Positions 32,622-41,401 of a DNA stretch of 64,000 bases are shown piece after piece. The number at the start of each line of letters is the position of its first letter. Within the stretch, counting starts at the first letter, position 1. The notes below the pieces were generated by a model. That model had not been told where the DNA came from and made no database searches. It saw only the letters and a list, made by a program, of their open reading frames with translations. Location: the NCBI RefSeq assembly GCF_016735495.2, contig NZ_JAERQY020000006.1, positions 1 to 64,000 on the forward strand, given 5' to 3'. Source of the stretch: Lysobacter sp. MMG2 (GTDB lineage: Bacteria > Pseudomonadota > Gammaproteobacteria > Xanthomonadales > Xanthomonadaceae). The position numbers were made by a program, and so were the translations under genes.

Positions 32622-33677
32622 TCAGATGACGATTTCATGGGTGACGTAGTAGTAGAACGCGGCGCAGGAGATCAGCAGCCCAAAGCGCACCAGAAGGGGG
32701 TGGCGCAGCAACGGAATCCGGCTGTGCACCAGCATCGCCGCCAGGATCAGCGACACCGACAGCCACGCCGGCAACAGGTAGCGGTTGGAGAAGAAGCCCC
32801 AGCCGATGCCGAAGAAGGGCAGCATCATCACCAGGTACACCGCCGTGCTGTCCTTGATGCGCTCGCGGTACTCGGCCCGCACCAGCGGCGAGAGCATGTG
32901 CGGAAGCAGGTACCAGAAGATGGAGAACACCGCGAAGTCGATGCGCACGCCCGAGCGGTAGTACGAGTTGGCGGTGTAGCTCATCACCACTTCGTAGAGC
33001 GTGGGCAGCAATGCCCGCACCAGCATGATGGACAAACCGCTCACGTACAGCGCGAAGGCGGTCACCGCGACCACCCGCTGCATTCGCGTGCCGAACAACA
33101 GCACGGGCGCGAACACCAGGTACAGCAGCGAGGACAAATGCAAACTGCTGGCGATGGCGCCGAACAGGACGAAGCTGCCCCATCGTCGTTGCTGGAACGA
33201 CAGCAGCGAGGTGAACACCAGCAGCGCCGCCAGGCCCTGTCGCACCGCGTTGATGGACGCATTGACGAACATCGGCGAAACGTACAGCAGCATCACCGCC
33301 GCGCTGAGGAACGTCAGGTAGCCTCGCGTATCGCCCAGGTAATCGAAGTAGCGTCGCGTGGACACCACGATAGTTCCCAGCAGCAGCAGGAACAGCGCGG
33401 TCTGGTAGCCCGCCACGCCCACGCCCATCTTCCACAGTACGTAGGTCAGGTAGACGAATCCGGGCTCCAGCCGGGTTTCCACGCCCTGTTCGTTCTGGTT
33501 CTCGAAGAAGCCGGCGTAGGTGTTCGTGTCGGTGCCGATGTCAGGCGAGCGCATGCCCACCAGCCAGATGCCGAACACCGCCACCGCCAGCAGCAGGAGC
33601 AGGCTGAGCGTGGTGGCCGCCGACACGTCGCTGGCGCGACGCGGTGGCAGGGCGTAGGCGTCGCTGCGCACGTTCAC
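32622..33677 (-). CDS. EpsG-family polysaccharide polymerase (Wzy-like)
   Basis: A 351-aa inner-membrane protein with about ten helices. RSPDIGTDTNTYAGFFE in the first periplasmic loop and NAVRQGLAALLVF are typical of EpsG proteins, which polymerise lipid-linked repeat units in the periplasm. The GTG start overlaps the stop of the upstream GT2 gene (GTGA), so the two are translationally coupled. The first ~17 residues are polar. Confidence 0.88.
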   Translation of the reverse strand: MNVRSDAYALPPRRASDVSAATTLSLLLLLAVAVFGIWLVGMRSPDIGTDTNTYAGFFENQNEQGVETRLEPGFVYLTYVLWKMGVGVAGYQTALFLLLLGTIVVSTRRYFDYLGDTRGYLTFLSAAVMLLYVSPMFVNASINAVRQGLAALLVFTSLLSFQQRRWGSFVLFGAIASSLHLSSLLYLVFAPVLLFGTRMQRVVAVTAFALYVSGLSIMLVRALLPTLYEVVMSYTANSYYRSGVRIDFAVFSIFWYLLPHMLSPLVRAEYRERIKDSTAVYLVMMLPFFGIGWGFFSNRYLLPAWLSVSLILAAMLVHSRIPLLRHPLLVRFGLLISCAAFYYYVTHEIVI

Positions 33678-34501
33678 GGCAATCCTCCCGGCTGCGCACG
33701 GCGCAGCCCGAGCAGCAGGCGCTGGCGTGCCTTGCGCAACATGCCGATGCTGCGTGCGAACAGGTGCTCCGGCAGGCTCACCAGGCCCTGCCGCAGCAGT
33801 TCACGTCGCACCTCGCGACCCGCGCGATGCATCGCCACCAGGTCCTGGCTGAGTCCGCCCGCGCCGTAGTTCGCCTTGTGCCAGTACGCGAGGACCTCGT
33901 CGACCTTGGCGCAACGGTGGCGGGAGAACGCGATCTGCCCCCACAGCAGGAAATCCTCGACGCGCCGGTAATCTTCGTTGAAGCGGAACGGCAGGTCGCG
34001 TCGCAGCACCACCGAGGCGGTGGGGAAAGGATTGTTGAGCAGCAGCCTGCGGCGGGGCACGATCTTCGTGCGTGCCCGCGTGGGTGCTTCGGGCCGGTCG
34101 CCGCGTTCGCGTACCTGCATGCGGTGTGCGATCAGCGCGATCTGCGGATCTTCGCGCAGGGCCTGCATCTGGATCGCGAGCTTGGTAGGCGCCCAGGTGT
34201 CATCCGAATCCAGGAACGCGATGTACGGCTGCGTCGCACGCGCCCATCCGGCGTTGCGCGCGGCGGACGGGCCGCCGTTGCGCGCCAGTGCGATCACCTC
34301 GATCCAGCCCGGCGGGTATTGCGCGGCGAGTGTGTGCAGCGCCCGCACGGTACCGTCGCCGCTGGCATCGTCCACCAGCACGACCTGCCGCGGCGGCAAC
34401 GTTTGCGATGCGATCGAGGCGACGGCGTCGGCAATCGTCTCGCCGCAGCGATAGCACGGCACGACGACGCTGACCGGTGCGGTGGCATCGGTGTCGATCA
34501 T
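33674..34501 (-). CDS. Family 2 glycosyltransferase
   Basis: A 275-aa GT-A-fold glycosyltransferase. VSVVVPCYRCGETI begins the nucleotide-sugar domain, VVLVDDASGDGT and the metal-binding AFLDSDDTW are intact, and VEDFLLWGQIAF supplies the ED acceptor motif. It adds one sugar to the growing lipid-linked repeat unit; donor unknown. The ATG overlaps the preceding stop (TGATG) and its own stop overlaps the next start. No membrane segments, so cytosolic face. Confidence 0.9.
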   Translation of the reverse strand: MIDTDATAPVSVVVPCYRCGETIADAVASIASQTLPPRQVVLVDDASGDGTVRALHTLAAQYPPGWIEVIALARNGGPSAARNAGWARATQPYIAFLDSDDTWAPTKLAIQMQALREDPQIALIAHRMQVRERGDRPEAPTRARTKIVPRRRLLLNNPFPTASVVLRRDLPFRFNEDYRRVEDFLLWGQIAFSRHRCAKVDEVLAYWHKANYGAGGLSQDLVAMHRAGREVRRELLRQGLVSLPEHLFARSIGMLRKARQRLLLGLRRAQPGGLP

Positions 34502-35685
34502 CAGGCGGCCGTGCTCGAGGCGTGGGTGTGGGCGGGAGAAGTCGACCATGGAGCGCATTGGAATATGTCCTGCGCCTGCTGCGCGTATAGAGAGGGTGAA
34601 AGGCGCGCGCGCGCGCCCTCGTCGTTCAGCAGCGCGTCCAGAACCTGCATGAACGCGGGCGTCTCGTGCGCGCCCGACGTGATGCGCAGGTGGAGGGGCA
34701 GGCCGATGTCATCGGCGAAATCCCGGCACTTGGGGTGGTAATCGACGATCGCGAACGGCACCGCGCACAGGTACGCCACGATGGCGCCGTGCAGGCGCGC
34801 GCTGACGAACGCGTCGCAGCGCTGGATGGCATCGACCGTCGCCAGCGGCTCGGAGCCCGCGTAGGCATGCAGGCCGGCGGCGACACCGCGTTCTCGAAGC
34901 CGTGCCTGCAATTGCGCCGCCATCGCCTCGTCGCCATGGACCGGGTGCGCGTTGAGGCTGAACACCTCCACCTGCAGCGGCGTGCGCGCAGCCGTTCGGG
35001 TGATCGCGTGGACGATGCCGTCGTGCCATTGCACAGGCGTAGGCGCGGGGTGGTCGTCGCGAACGGTGTAGCGGCATGGCGCGATGCCGATGCGCGGCAC
35101 GCTGCGGTCGTCGGATGCCGCCGTGCGCGACGACAGCGGCAGCACCGTGCGCAACAAGCCGGCCAGATCGCGTCCGTGGTGGGTGATGTGGTCCAGGCCC
35201 ATGCGCCGACACAGTTCGTAGGAGCGCCGATCGCGCACGGACAAGTACGAAAACTCGCGCACGAATGCCGCGGCCGCCTCCTGCGAGGCCGCATCCGGAA
35301 ACGGCCCCACCGACACGCCCACCGCCGCCAACTGCACGCGCCCGCGGCGCCGGGCCGACAGCATCATCGGCTTGCGGAACGACTCGCGCGCGGTGATGAC
35401 CGAGCCACCGCCCATCACCAGTACGTCGCTGGCGCGCAGGCCGCGCACGAAACCGACCACGCGAGCGGCCTTGCCGAGCGCGCCGGCGGATCCATAAAGC
35501 GTGGAAGGAAACGTCGATGGCCACGTCGCGCGCGCCTGCGCACCTTCCAGCGTAGGCCCCACCAGCAGCGGATCGGCATTCCAGTAGCGACGCGCGGCGG
35601 CCGCGCACAGCACGCCGAACAGGTCGTCGCCGAAGTTGCGCATGCCGTAGTAGCCGGTGAATCCCACGCAGGGACGTTGCGTCAT
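34501..35685 (-). CDS. Polysaccharide pyruvyl transferase
   Basis: A 394-aa enzyme that forms pyruvate ketals on sugars from phosphoenolpyruvate, giving the polymer negative charge. The family start GYYGMRNFGDDLF, the VLVMGGGSVI loop and SARLHGAIVAYL near residue 290 identify it. It is cytosolic and acts on lipid-linked units before flipping, as GumL does in xanthan synthesis. Its start overlaps the stop of the flippase gene. A histidine-rich tail ends the protein. Confidence 0.9.
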   Translation of the reverse strand: MTQRPCVGFTGYYGMRNFGDDLFGVLCAAAARRYWNADPLLVGPTLEGAQARATWPSTFPSTLYGSAGALGKAARVVGFVRGLRASDVLVMGGGSVITARESFRKPMMLSARRRGRVQLAAVGVSVGPFPDAASQEAAAAFVREFSYLSVRDRRSYELCRRMGLDHITHHGRDLAGLLRTVLPLSSRTAASDDRSVPRIGIAPCRYTVRDDHPAPTPVQWHDGIVHAITRTAARTPLQVEVFSLNAHPVHGDEAMAAQLQARLRERGVAAGLHAYAGSEPLATVDAIQRCDAFVSARLHGAIVAYLCAVPFAIVDYHPKCRDFADDIGLPLHLRITSGAHETPAFMQVLDALLNDEGARARLSPSLYAQQAQDIFQCAPWSTSPAHTHASSTAA

Positions 35686-36977
35686 GGCGTAGCCTCCGGG
35701 CGGGACAACCGATGCGTGCCGAGCCACATCGCCACCAGCAACACCGCCTCGGCCACCACCGTGGCCCAGGCCGCGCCGGTCGCGCCCCAGCGCGGGATGA
35801 CCGCCCAGTTGAGCAGCACGGCCACCAATGTGGCCACCGACATGGCGATCACGCGATAACGCATGTGGTGCTCGGTGAGCAGCGCCGACCCGACGGCCGT
35901 GGACAGGAACCGGATCGGCACGCACAGCGCCAGAATCGCCAGGATCTCCGTCACGTCGGCGAACGCCGGCCCGAACGCGAGCGGCACCAGCCACGGCGAC
36001 AGCAGCGCGAGCAGTGCGCCGACCAGCACGCCCATCGCGAGCATCGCCACGTTGCCGGCGCGGTACACGCGCCAGAACTTCGTTCTGTCGTGCACGGCCC
36101 AGCGGTGCAGGCGCGAGAGCAGGAACTTCTGGTAGACCGTGGCGGGAAACAGGTAGATCGCCGCCATCACCGCCAGCGCGACACCGTAGTGCCCGGCCTG
36201 TTCATTGCTGCCCAGGTACTTCAACAGCACCGTGCTGACCTGGAAGAACACCGGATAGAGCACCGCGGCCACGCCGTAGGCCCATGCGCTGGACCACAGC
36301 TGCATCGCGCCTGGCACGGCTTCGCTGGATGCGAGCGCAGGACGCGGCCCGTGGCCCTTCAGGTCCATGCGTCCGCGCTGCATGGCCACCAGTTGCGGCA
36401 GGGCGAGTGCGGCGATCAGCAACGCGACCAAGCCGTAGCCCAGCGCTGCTCCCTGCGCGCTCGCGAAGGGCAGTGCGAGCAGCGTGGCCGCCACCGCCAA
36501 CCGGCCGGCGGGCATGAGCAACTGCCATCCGGCCAGCGCACCGTGCCGCTCTTCCAATCGAAGTTTGCTGCCGACGATGTCCACCGCGAACACGCCCGCG
36601 ATCACCGGAACGAGCAGCAACAGCGTCAACCGCGTCGCATCGTCCACCGCCTCGCCGAAGAGCGCCCAGCCGATCACCACCGCGCACGCCAGCACGCCGG
36701 TGAATGCGCAGAATCGCAACGACGAACGCAACCAGCGATCCGCGGCCCAGCCTTCCGCGCCGTAGGCTTTCAGGCGGAACTGCGACAGGCCGAAGCCCGC
36801 CATCGGCGCGAGCACCGTCACCGTCGCCAGCGACGAAGCGAACAGCCCGTAGTCCGCAGGCCCCAGCCGCCGCGCCAGGAGCATCTGCGCGAGGAAGACC
36901 ATGCCCGCGCCGGCGGCCGTCGCCAGCCAGAGCAGGCCGATCGCCGTCGCTGCGGGTCGCCAGGCGCTCGCGCTCAT
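35682..36977 (-). CDS. Wzx-type oligosaccharide flippase
   Basis: A 431-aa multi-pass protein of the MOP/polysaccharide-export superfamily, with 12-14 helices. ARRLGPADYGLFASSLA is the typical first motif of these flippases, and LTEHHMRYRVIAMSVATLV lies in the late helices. It moves lipid-linked repeat units across the inner membrane. The ATG at 36977 is preferred over a TTG at 37010, which would overlap the upstream gene. It is 10 bases after the GT4 stop. Confidence 0.88.
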   Translation of the reverse strand: MSASAWRPAATAIGLLWLATAAGAGMVFLAQMLLARRLGPADYGLFASSLATVTVLAPMAGFGLSQFRLKAYGAEGWAADRWLRSSLRFCAFTGVLACAVVIGWALFGEAVDDATRLTLLLLVPVIAGVFAVDIVGSKLRLEERHGALAGWQLLMPAGRLAVAATLLALPFASAQGAALGYGLVALLIAALALPQLVAMQRGRMDLKGHGPRPALASSEAVPGAMQLWSSAWAYGVAAVLYPVFFQVSTVLLKYLGSNEQAGHYGVALAVMAAIYLFPATVYQKFLLSRLHRWAVHDRTKFWRVYRAGNVAMLAMGVLVGALLALLSPWLVPLAFGPAFADVTEILAILALCVPIRFLSTAVGSALLTEHHMRYRVIAMSVATLVAVLLNWAVIPRWGATGAAWATVVAEAVLLVAMWLGTHRLSRPEATP

Positions 36978-36987
36978 GCGCAGGGAC

Positions 36988-38160
36988 TCATGCACGGGCG
37001 CGTGCGGCAATGGCCGAACGCACGGGCAACGGATCGGCCAACAGTTCCGCGTACACCTCCACGGTCCGGTCGATGACGAGCCGCTCGTCGAAATGGTGTT
37101 CGGCGCGTTCGCGCGCCTTCAAGCCCAGGCGTTTCACCAGCTCGCGGTCCTCGTCCAGTTGCATGAGCAGCGCCGCCAGCGAAGGCGCGTCGCGCGGCGG
37201 CACCTGCAAACCGTCGACGCCGTGTTCGGTGACCACTTCGCGGCAGCCGGGCAGGTTGGTCGTGATCAGGCACAGGCCGCTGGCCGCGCCTTCGATCAGG
37301 CAGCGCGGGACACCCTCGCGGTAGTAGCTCGGCAGCGCCATGACATGGACGCTGCGCATCAGCGCGGGCATGTCGTCGACGTGACCGAGCCACTCGATCG
37401 TGCCGTCGCGATGCCACTGCTCGACTTCACGCAGGTCGAACGACGACGGGTTGCCCGCATCCGGCGTCCCGGCCAGCAGGAACTGCACCTCGCGTCCGCG
37501 TTGGCGCAGCATGCGCGCGGCCTCGACGAACTCGCCCACGCCCTTCTCGCGCAGCAGGCGCGCGGCCAGCAGCACGCGCAGCGGGCCGCTGCCGTCGTGC
37601 GCGACGGGACGGAATCGCTCCACGTTGACGCCGGAGCTGCGGATGATGCGGATGCGATCGGGCGCAACCAGACGGGATTGCGTGAGTGCGGCCGCGTCGT
37701 CGGGGTTCTGCAGGATCACGCGCGAATGCCCGTGGCCGAGCGTGGAGCGCATCAGCGTGCTGACCACCGGCCGCAGCATGCGCGCCTTCAGGCCGTTGCT
37801 GGCGTACACGTAGCCCATGCCGGCCACGGCGTTGACCACGGCGGGCACGCCCGCGAAGCGCGCGGCGAGCGCCCCGTACACCGCGCATTTCACGGTGAAG
37901 TTGTGGATCAGCTGCGGACGCTCGCGGCGCAGCAGCCGAGTGAGGTGGTGGATCGTCACCGCCTCGCGCACCGGATTGAGGCTGGCGCGATCCATCGGCA
38001 GCACTTCCCAGCGAATGCCGTGTTCGGCGAAGCGCGCGCCGAATTCACCCGGCGGCGACACCATCACCACCTCGGCGCCGTGCGCCTGCAGGTGCCGGGC
38101 AGTGGAAAGTCTGAAGTTGTAGAGATACCAGTCGGTGTTCGCGAAGAAGACGATACGCAT
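36988..38160 (-). CDS. Family 4 glycosyltransferase
   Basis: A 390-aa GT-B-fold glycosyltransferase. The N-terminal acceptor domain starts RIVFFANTDWYLYNFRL. The C-terminal donor domain has LRVLLAARLLREKGVGEF and YYREGVPRCLIEGAASG, with the E-x7-E catalytic pair. WbpX/PglA-like members add GlcNAc/GalNAc or similar sugars; the donor cannot be read from sequence. It is the first gene of the lower half of the exopolysaccharide locus, after the terminator at 38393. Confidence 0.9.
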   Translation of the reverse strand: MRIVFFANTDWYLYNFRLSTARHLQAHGAEVVMVSPPGEFGARFAEHGIRWEVLPMDRASLNPVREAVTIHHLTRLLRRERPQLIHNFTVKCAVYGALAARFAGVPAVVNAVAGMGYVYASNGLKARMLRPVVSTLMRSTLGHGHSRVILQNPDDAAALTQSRLVAPDRIRIIRSSGVNVERFRPVAHDGSGPLRVLLAARLLREKGVGEFVEAARMLRQRGREVQFLLAGTPDAGNPSSFDLREVEQWHRDGTIEWLGHVDDMPALMRSVHVMALPSYYREGVPRCLIEGAASGLCLITTNLPGCREVVTEHGVDGLQVPPRDAPSLAALLMQLDEDRELVKRLGLKARERAEHHFDERLVIDRTVEVYAELLADPLPVRSAIAARARA

Positions 38161-38463
38161 CGGCGTGAGGGGCCGTGCATCGCCGGATGCCTGGGCGATG
38201 CGAGCGGCGGTGCGTCCGGATCGGAAGGTGATCCGATGGTAGCGAACGCGTTTTCGCCGACGTCGACGGCGCTGTCACCTTTCCATCGCCAGATGAACGC
38301 ATGCGCTTGCATGTATCCAAAGCGAAACACTTGTGCGCGACGTCACGGACGCGTGTGCGGCTTATCGCGCCCGGATCGCGCGCGCAGCGGATAAAAAGAC
38401 GGCCGGCGAATGCCGGCCGTTTGCCCATGACGAGTGTCGAAGCGTGTGCCGCGACGCACCCGT
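38161..38463. other. Intergenic stretch between two halves of the exopolysaccharide locus
   Basis: 303 bases without a gene. It holds the terminator at 38393-38420 and, upstream of the GT4 start, an ordinary-looking stretch where a promoter for the lower gene set must lie. No sharper promoter can be claimed by eye. Confidence 0.6.
38393..38420 (-). terminator. Terminator after the upper exopolysaccharide genes
   Basis: ACGGCCGGC (38399-38407) and GCCGGCCGT (38412-38420) form a 9-bp stem with a GAAT loop. Read on the minus strand it is followed by CTTTTTAT, a proper terminator tail. It lies 44 bases past the stop of the first beta-helix gene. Confidence 0.88.
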
Positions 38464-39666
38464 TTACTTCGCGTACTGGTTCGTGGTGACGCGGATGTCG
38501 GTGCTGTCGCTGGTCTTCTGGATGTGCGCGCCGTTGCCGCTGTTGCCGCCGACCAGTCCGGTCATCGACACATAGGGCGTGGCCGCGGTGTTCACGCCGT
38601 GCATGCGCGTGTGGTTGTTCTTGAACACGTTGCCGCTGGCCTGGTAGCCCACGGTGGCGGCGCTGAACATCACGCCGTACAGGTAGTTGTGTTGGAAGCG
38701 GTTCTGCGAGATGTAGCCGCCGTTGGGCGTCACGCACAGCAGGCCGTAGCCGCCGTTGTGCTCGATCGTGCAGTTCTTCACCGTCACGCCTTTCACACGC
38801 TTGTACGACAGGATGCCGTTGCCCTTGTTGTAGCGGATCAGGCAGTTCTGGATGTGCACGGTTTCGGTGGTGCGCGCATCGCCGGAGTCCGGCTCGATGT
38901 CGATGCCGCACTGCGGCGCGATGCCGTTGGAGTAGCTGAACTCGCTGTCGTAGACCTTCACGTTGGTCGAGCAGCCGATGGTCAGGCCCTGGCGGCGGTT
39001 GTTGGTGCACACCACGTTGGCGATGACGACGTCGTTGCATGGCACGGTCGGCGCGCCGGTGACCATGGCGCCGCCGATGGAGATGCCGTCGCCCCAGCAC
39101 TTGGACAGGTGCATGTCGCGGATGGTCACGCGGTTGGCGCCGCGCACCATGATGCCGTGCCCCCACTCGCCGGTGGTGCCCAGGTGGTTGTCGCGGTCGC
39201 CGATGATCTGGCCGCCGGAGATCTCCACGTCGCTGACCTTGTAGACCATCAGCACGTAGGCGCGCTCGGCGCTGTTGCGCTTGGCGAGCAGGCGCGCGCC
39301 GTCTTCCAGCTTCAGGTGCATCTTGCTGCGCAGGCGCACGTTGACGGTGGGGTCGAGCACGTAGTCGCCGGCCGGCACGACCACGGTGCCGCCGGCAGTG
39401 GGCAGCGCGTCGATCGCGGACTGGAACGCGGCGGTGTCGTCGTAGCTGCCGTTGCCGCGCGCGCCGTAGTTGCGCACGTTCACCGAGGTGGAGCCGCGGG
39501 TGCGCGCAGGCGGGTCGTAGGTGGCGGCGGTGGTCGCGCCGACGGCGGCGAACACCTTGCCGATGCCGGCGAAACCCAGCACGGGCGGAATGGCGAGCAA
39601 CAGGCTCTTGCGGATGAAGTCGCGACGTTCGGCGGTCGCAGGCGCCATGGCACGCAGGTCGGTCAT
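38464..39666 (-). CDS. Tat-exported right-handed beta-helix protein 1
   Basis: A 400-aa secreted protein. [16 protein letters not shown] (residues ~13-28) is a twin-arginine signal. The mature protein begins with a pectate-lyase-3-type cap ([19 protein letters not shown], then [14 protein letters not shown]) and continues with about ten parallel beta-helix coils with periodic N-G-I and C residues (e.g. [23 protein letters not shown]). Such folds are polysaccharide lyases, hydrolases or epimerases. Its place suggests it acts on the exopolysaccharide made here. A paralogue lies upstream. Confidence 0.87.
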   Translation of the reverse strand: MTDLRAMAPATAERRDFIRKSLLLAIPPVLGFAGIGKVFAAVGATTAATYDPPARTRGSTSVNVRNYGARGNGSYDDTAAFQSAIDALPTAGGTVVVPAGDYVLDPTVNVRLRSKMHLKLEDGARLLAKRNSAERAYVLMVYKVSDVEISGGQIIGDRDNHLGTTGEWGHGIMVRGANRVTIRDMHLSKCWGDGISIGGAMVTGAPTVPCNDVVIANVVCTNNRRQGLTIGCSTNVKVYDSEFSYSNGIAPQCGIDIEPDSGDARTTETVHIQNCLIRYNKGNGILSYKRVKGVTVKNCTIEHNGGYGLLCVTPNGGYISQNRFQHNYLYGVMFSAATVGYQASGNVFKNNHTRMHGVNTAATPYVSMTGLVGGNSGNGAHIQKTSDSTDIRVTTNQYAK

Positions 39667-40312
39667 GTGGCTGTCCGGGAAAGTGGGCGCCCCGGGGGTC
39701 GTTCCTTCGGTGGGGCTCGTGACGCGGTCCCCCCGGCCCGCGTCGTCACGCCACGATCATGTTCGTGACTGCCGTGCACCATATCGGAACGATCGTGAAC
39801 TGCGACCCGGAATTTCACTATTTGTGGACACGCGCAAAGAAACGCGCGCAGCTTGTTCAGGCTGGTGCGCGTTCAAGTTCATGACTGTGAATTTGGCGGG
39901 GCGCGTGAGAGGCGATCGCGCAAACTGAATGCGTTTTTGTTGCGAGGGGATGCAGCGTCAACGACGCACTGAGGCCGCTTCGTTGTTCGAGCGGAGTTCG
40001 CATCAAGCCGCTATCCGCTCTTCAAGCCGTCCACCGTTCTTCAAGCCGTTATTCCCGCGAAGGCGGGAATCCAGCCTCCCGGCCCTTCACGCTCTGCGGA
40101 AGGCAGGATGGGAGCGGAGAGTTGGAGCCCCGCCTTCGCGGGGATGACGCGAGGCGCTCGGATCGCCTGAGGGCCTGGGTCCCGGCCTTCGCCGGGATGA
40201 CGGTTTCATCGGGACGACAGTGGATCTGGAAGGCGACAAGCCGTGAAGACGGTCGATCGTGAAGACGGGGGGTCGAGACAACGTTGCCTGCACGGTCAAT
40301 CCAGCCACCGCC
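39667..40312. other. Long gap with three REP-like palindromes
   Basis: 646 bases without a gene, between the two beta-helix genes. The part next to 39666 (to about 39920) is comparatively AT-rich and probably holds the promoter of beta-helix gene 1. The part from 40048 to 40201 carries three palindromes. Confidence 0.65.
40048..40201. repeat. Cluster of three REP-like palindromes
   Basis: TTCCCGCGAAGGCGGGAA at about 40052, CCCCGCCTTCGCGGGG at about 40129, and CCCGGCCTTCGCCGGG at about 40180. The last two are in the opposite orientation to the first. They share core sequence with the composite repeats at 15096 and 18794. Confidence 0.8.
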
Positions 40313-41401
40313 TCAATCCAGAAAGCGATTGTCCGCATTTACCTTGATCGCTACCGCGCTCTCCGCGATCGACACATGCCGCTTGCCCGGGCGCGCCCTT
40401 CCGTCCTTCGTGCGCCCTGGCGAGGGCCCGTTGTCGGCGAATTCGTTGCGCGCCAATGTCACTTCGCGCGAGCCCGGCCGCACGCCGACGCCGCCCAGGC
40501 CGTTGCGGCGGATGCGGTTGCCTTCGATCACGCATGCGCTGGCGCCCAGCGCGAGCACGCCATGCCCGCGGTTCTGCTCGATCAGGCAATCGCGAACCGT
40601 GGCATCCGCGACGCGCTTGTACAGCTGGATGCCCGCGCCGCGATTTCCGCGAACGGTGCAGCGCTCGATCAGGATGTCTTCGGCGACGTCGCCCGCATCG
40701 GGCTCCACGTCGATGCCGCAGGCGGGCAGGGTGCCCGCGGTGTCGAGGAACGAGGAGTCGTACACGCGCACGCGGCGCGAACGTCCGATCGTCAGGCCCT
40801 GGCGCCGGTTGCCGACGCATTGCACGCGCTCGATCACGACATCGCGGCTCGGCACGATCGCGCCACCGGCGACCTTGGCGCCGCCGATCGAGATGCCATC
40901 GCCCCAGCAATGCGAGACATGCAGGTCGCGCACCGTGATGCGTTCGGCGCCGCGGATCATCACGCCGTGGCCCCATTCGCCCGTCGTGCCCTTGTGCGCG
41001 TCGCGCTCGCCGATGACGCGGCCGCCGGAGATCTCCACGTCATGCACGCGATGTGCGTTGAGCACATACGCGCGTTCGGCCGCGTTGGGCTTGGCGAGCA
41101 GGCGCGCGCCCGGTGCCATCGACAACAGCATGCGGCTGCGCAGCTGCACGCCGACGATCGGGTCGATCAGGTAGTCGCCCGCGGGAACGTTGACGGTGCC
41201 GCCGTCTGTCGGCAAGGCGTCGATGGCGGCCTGGAAGGCCAGGGTGTCGTCATGCGTTCCATCGCCCCGCGCCCCGTGGCGGCGCACGTCCTGTGCGCCG
41301 CCGCCGCGCTCGCGCCCGGCCGTCCAGGCCGGCGCGAAAGAGCATGACGAGATCGCCAGCACCACGGCCTGCGTGAAGCGGCGGCGAGTGCGGTCAGGCA
41401 T
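40313..41401 (-). CDS. Secreted right-handed beta-helix protein 2
   Basis: A 362-aa paralogue of beta-helix protein 1. RTRRRFTQAVVLAISSCSF is an Arg-rich, possibly Tat-type signal, with a cysteine in the lipobox position being possible. The cap (ARGDGTHDDTLAFQAAID) and the block [15 protein letters not shown], then [12 protein letters not shown], match protein 1 almost word for word. Its start overlaps the 3' end of the asparagine-synthase-like gene by 8 bases, so it is in the upper exopolysaccharide operon. The catalytic residues cannot be named. Confidence 0.85.
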   Translation of the reverse strand: MPDRTRRRFTQAVVLAISSCSFAPAWTAGRERGGGAQDVRRHGARGDGTHDDTLAFQAAIDALPTDGGTVNVPAGDYLIDPIVGVQLRSRMLLSMAPGARLLAKPNAAERAYVLNAHRVHDVEISGGRVIGERDAHKGTTGEWGHGVMIRGAERITVRDLHVSHCWGDGISIGGAKVAGGAIVPSRDVVIERVQCVGNRRQGLTIGRSRRVRVYDSSFLDTAGTLPACGIDVEPDAGDVAEDILIERCTVRGNRGAGIQLYKRVADATVRDCLIEQNRGHGVLALGASACVIEGNRIRRNGLGGVGVRPGSREVTLARNEFADNGPSPGRTKDGRARPGKRHVSIAESAVAIKVNADNRFLD

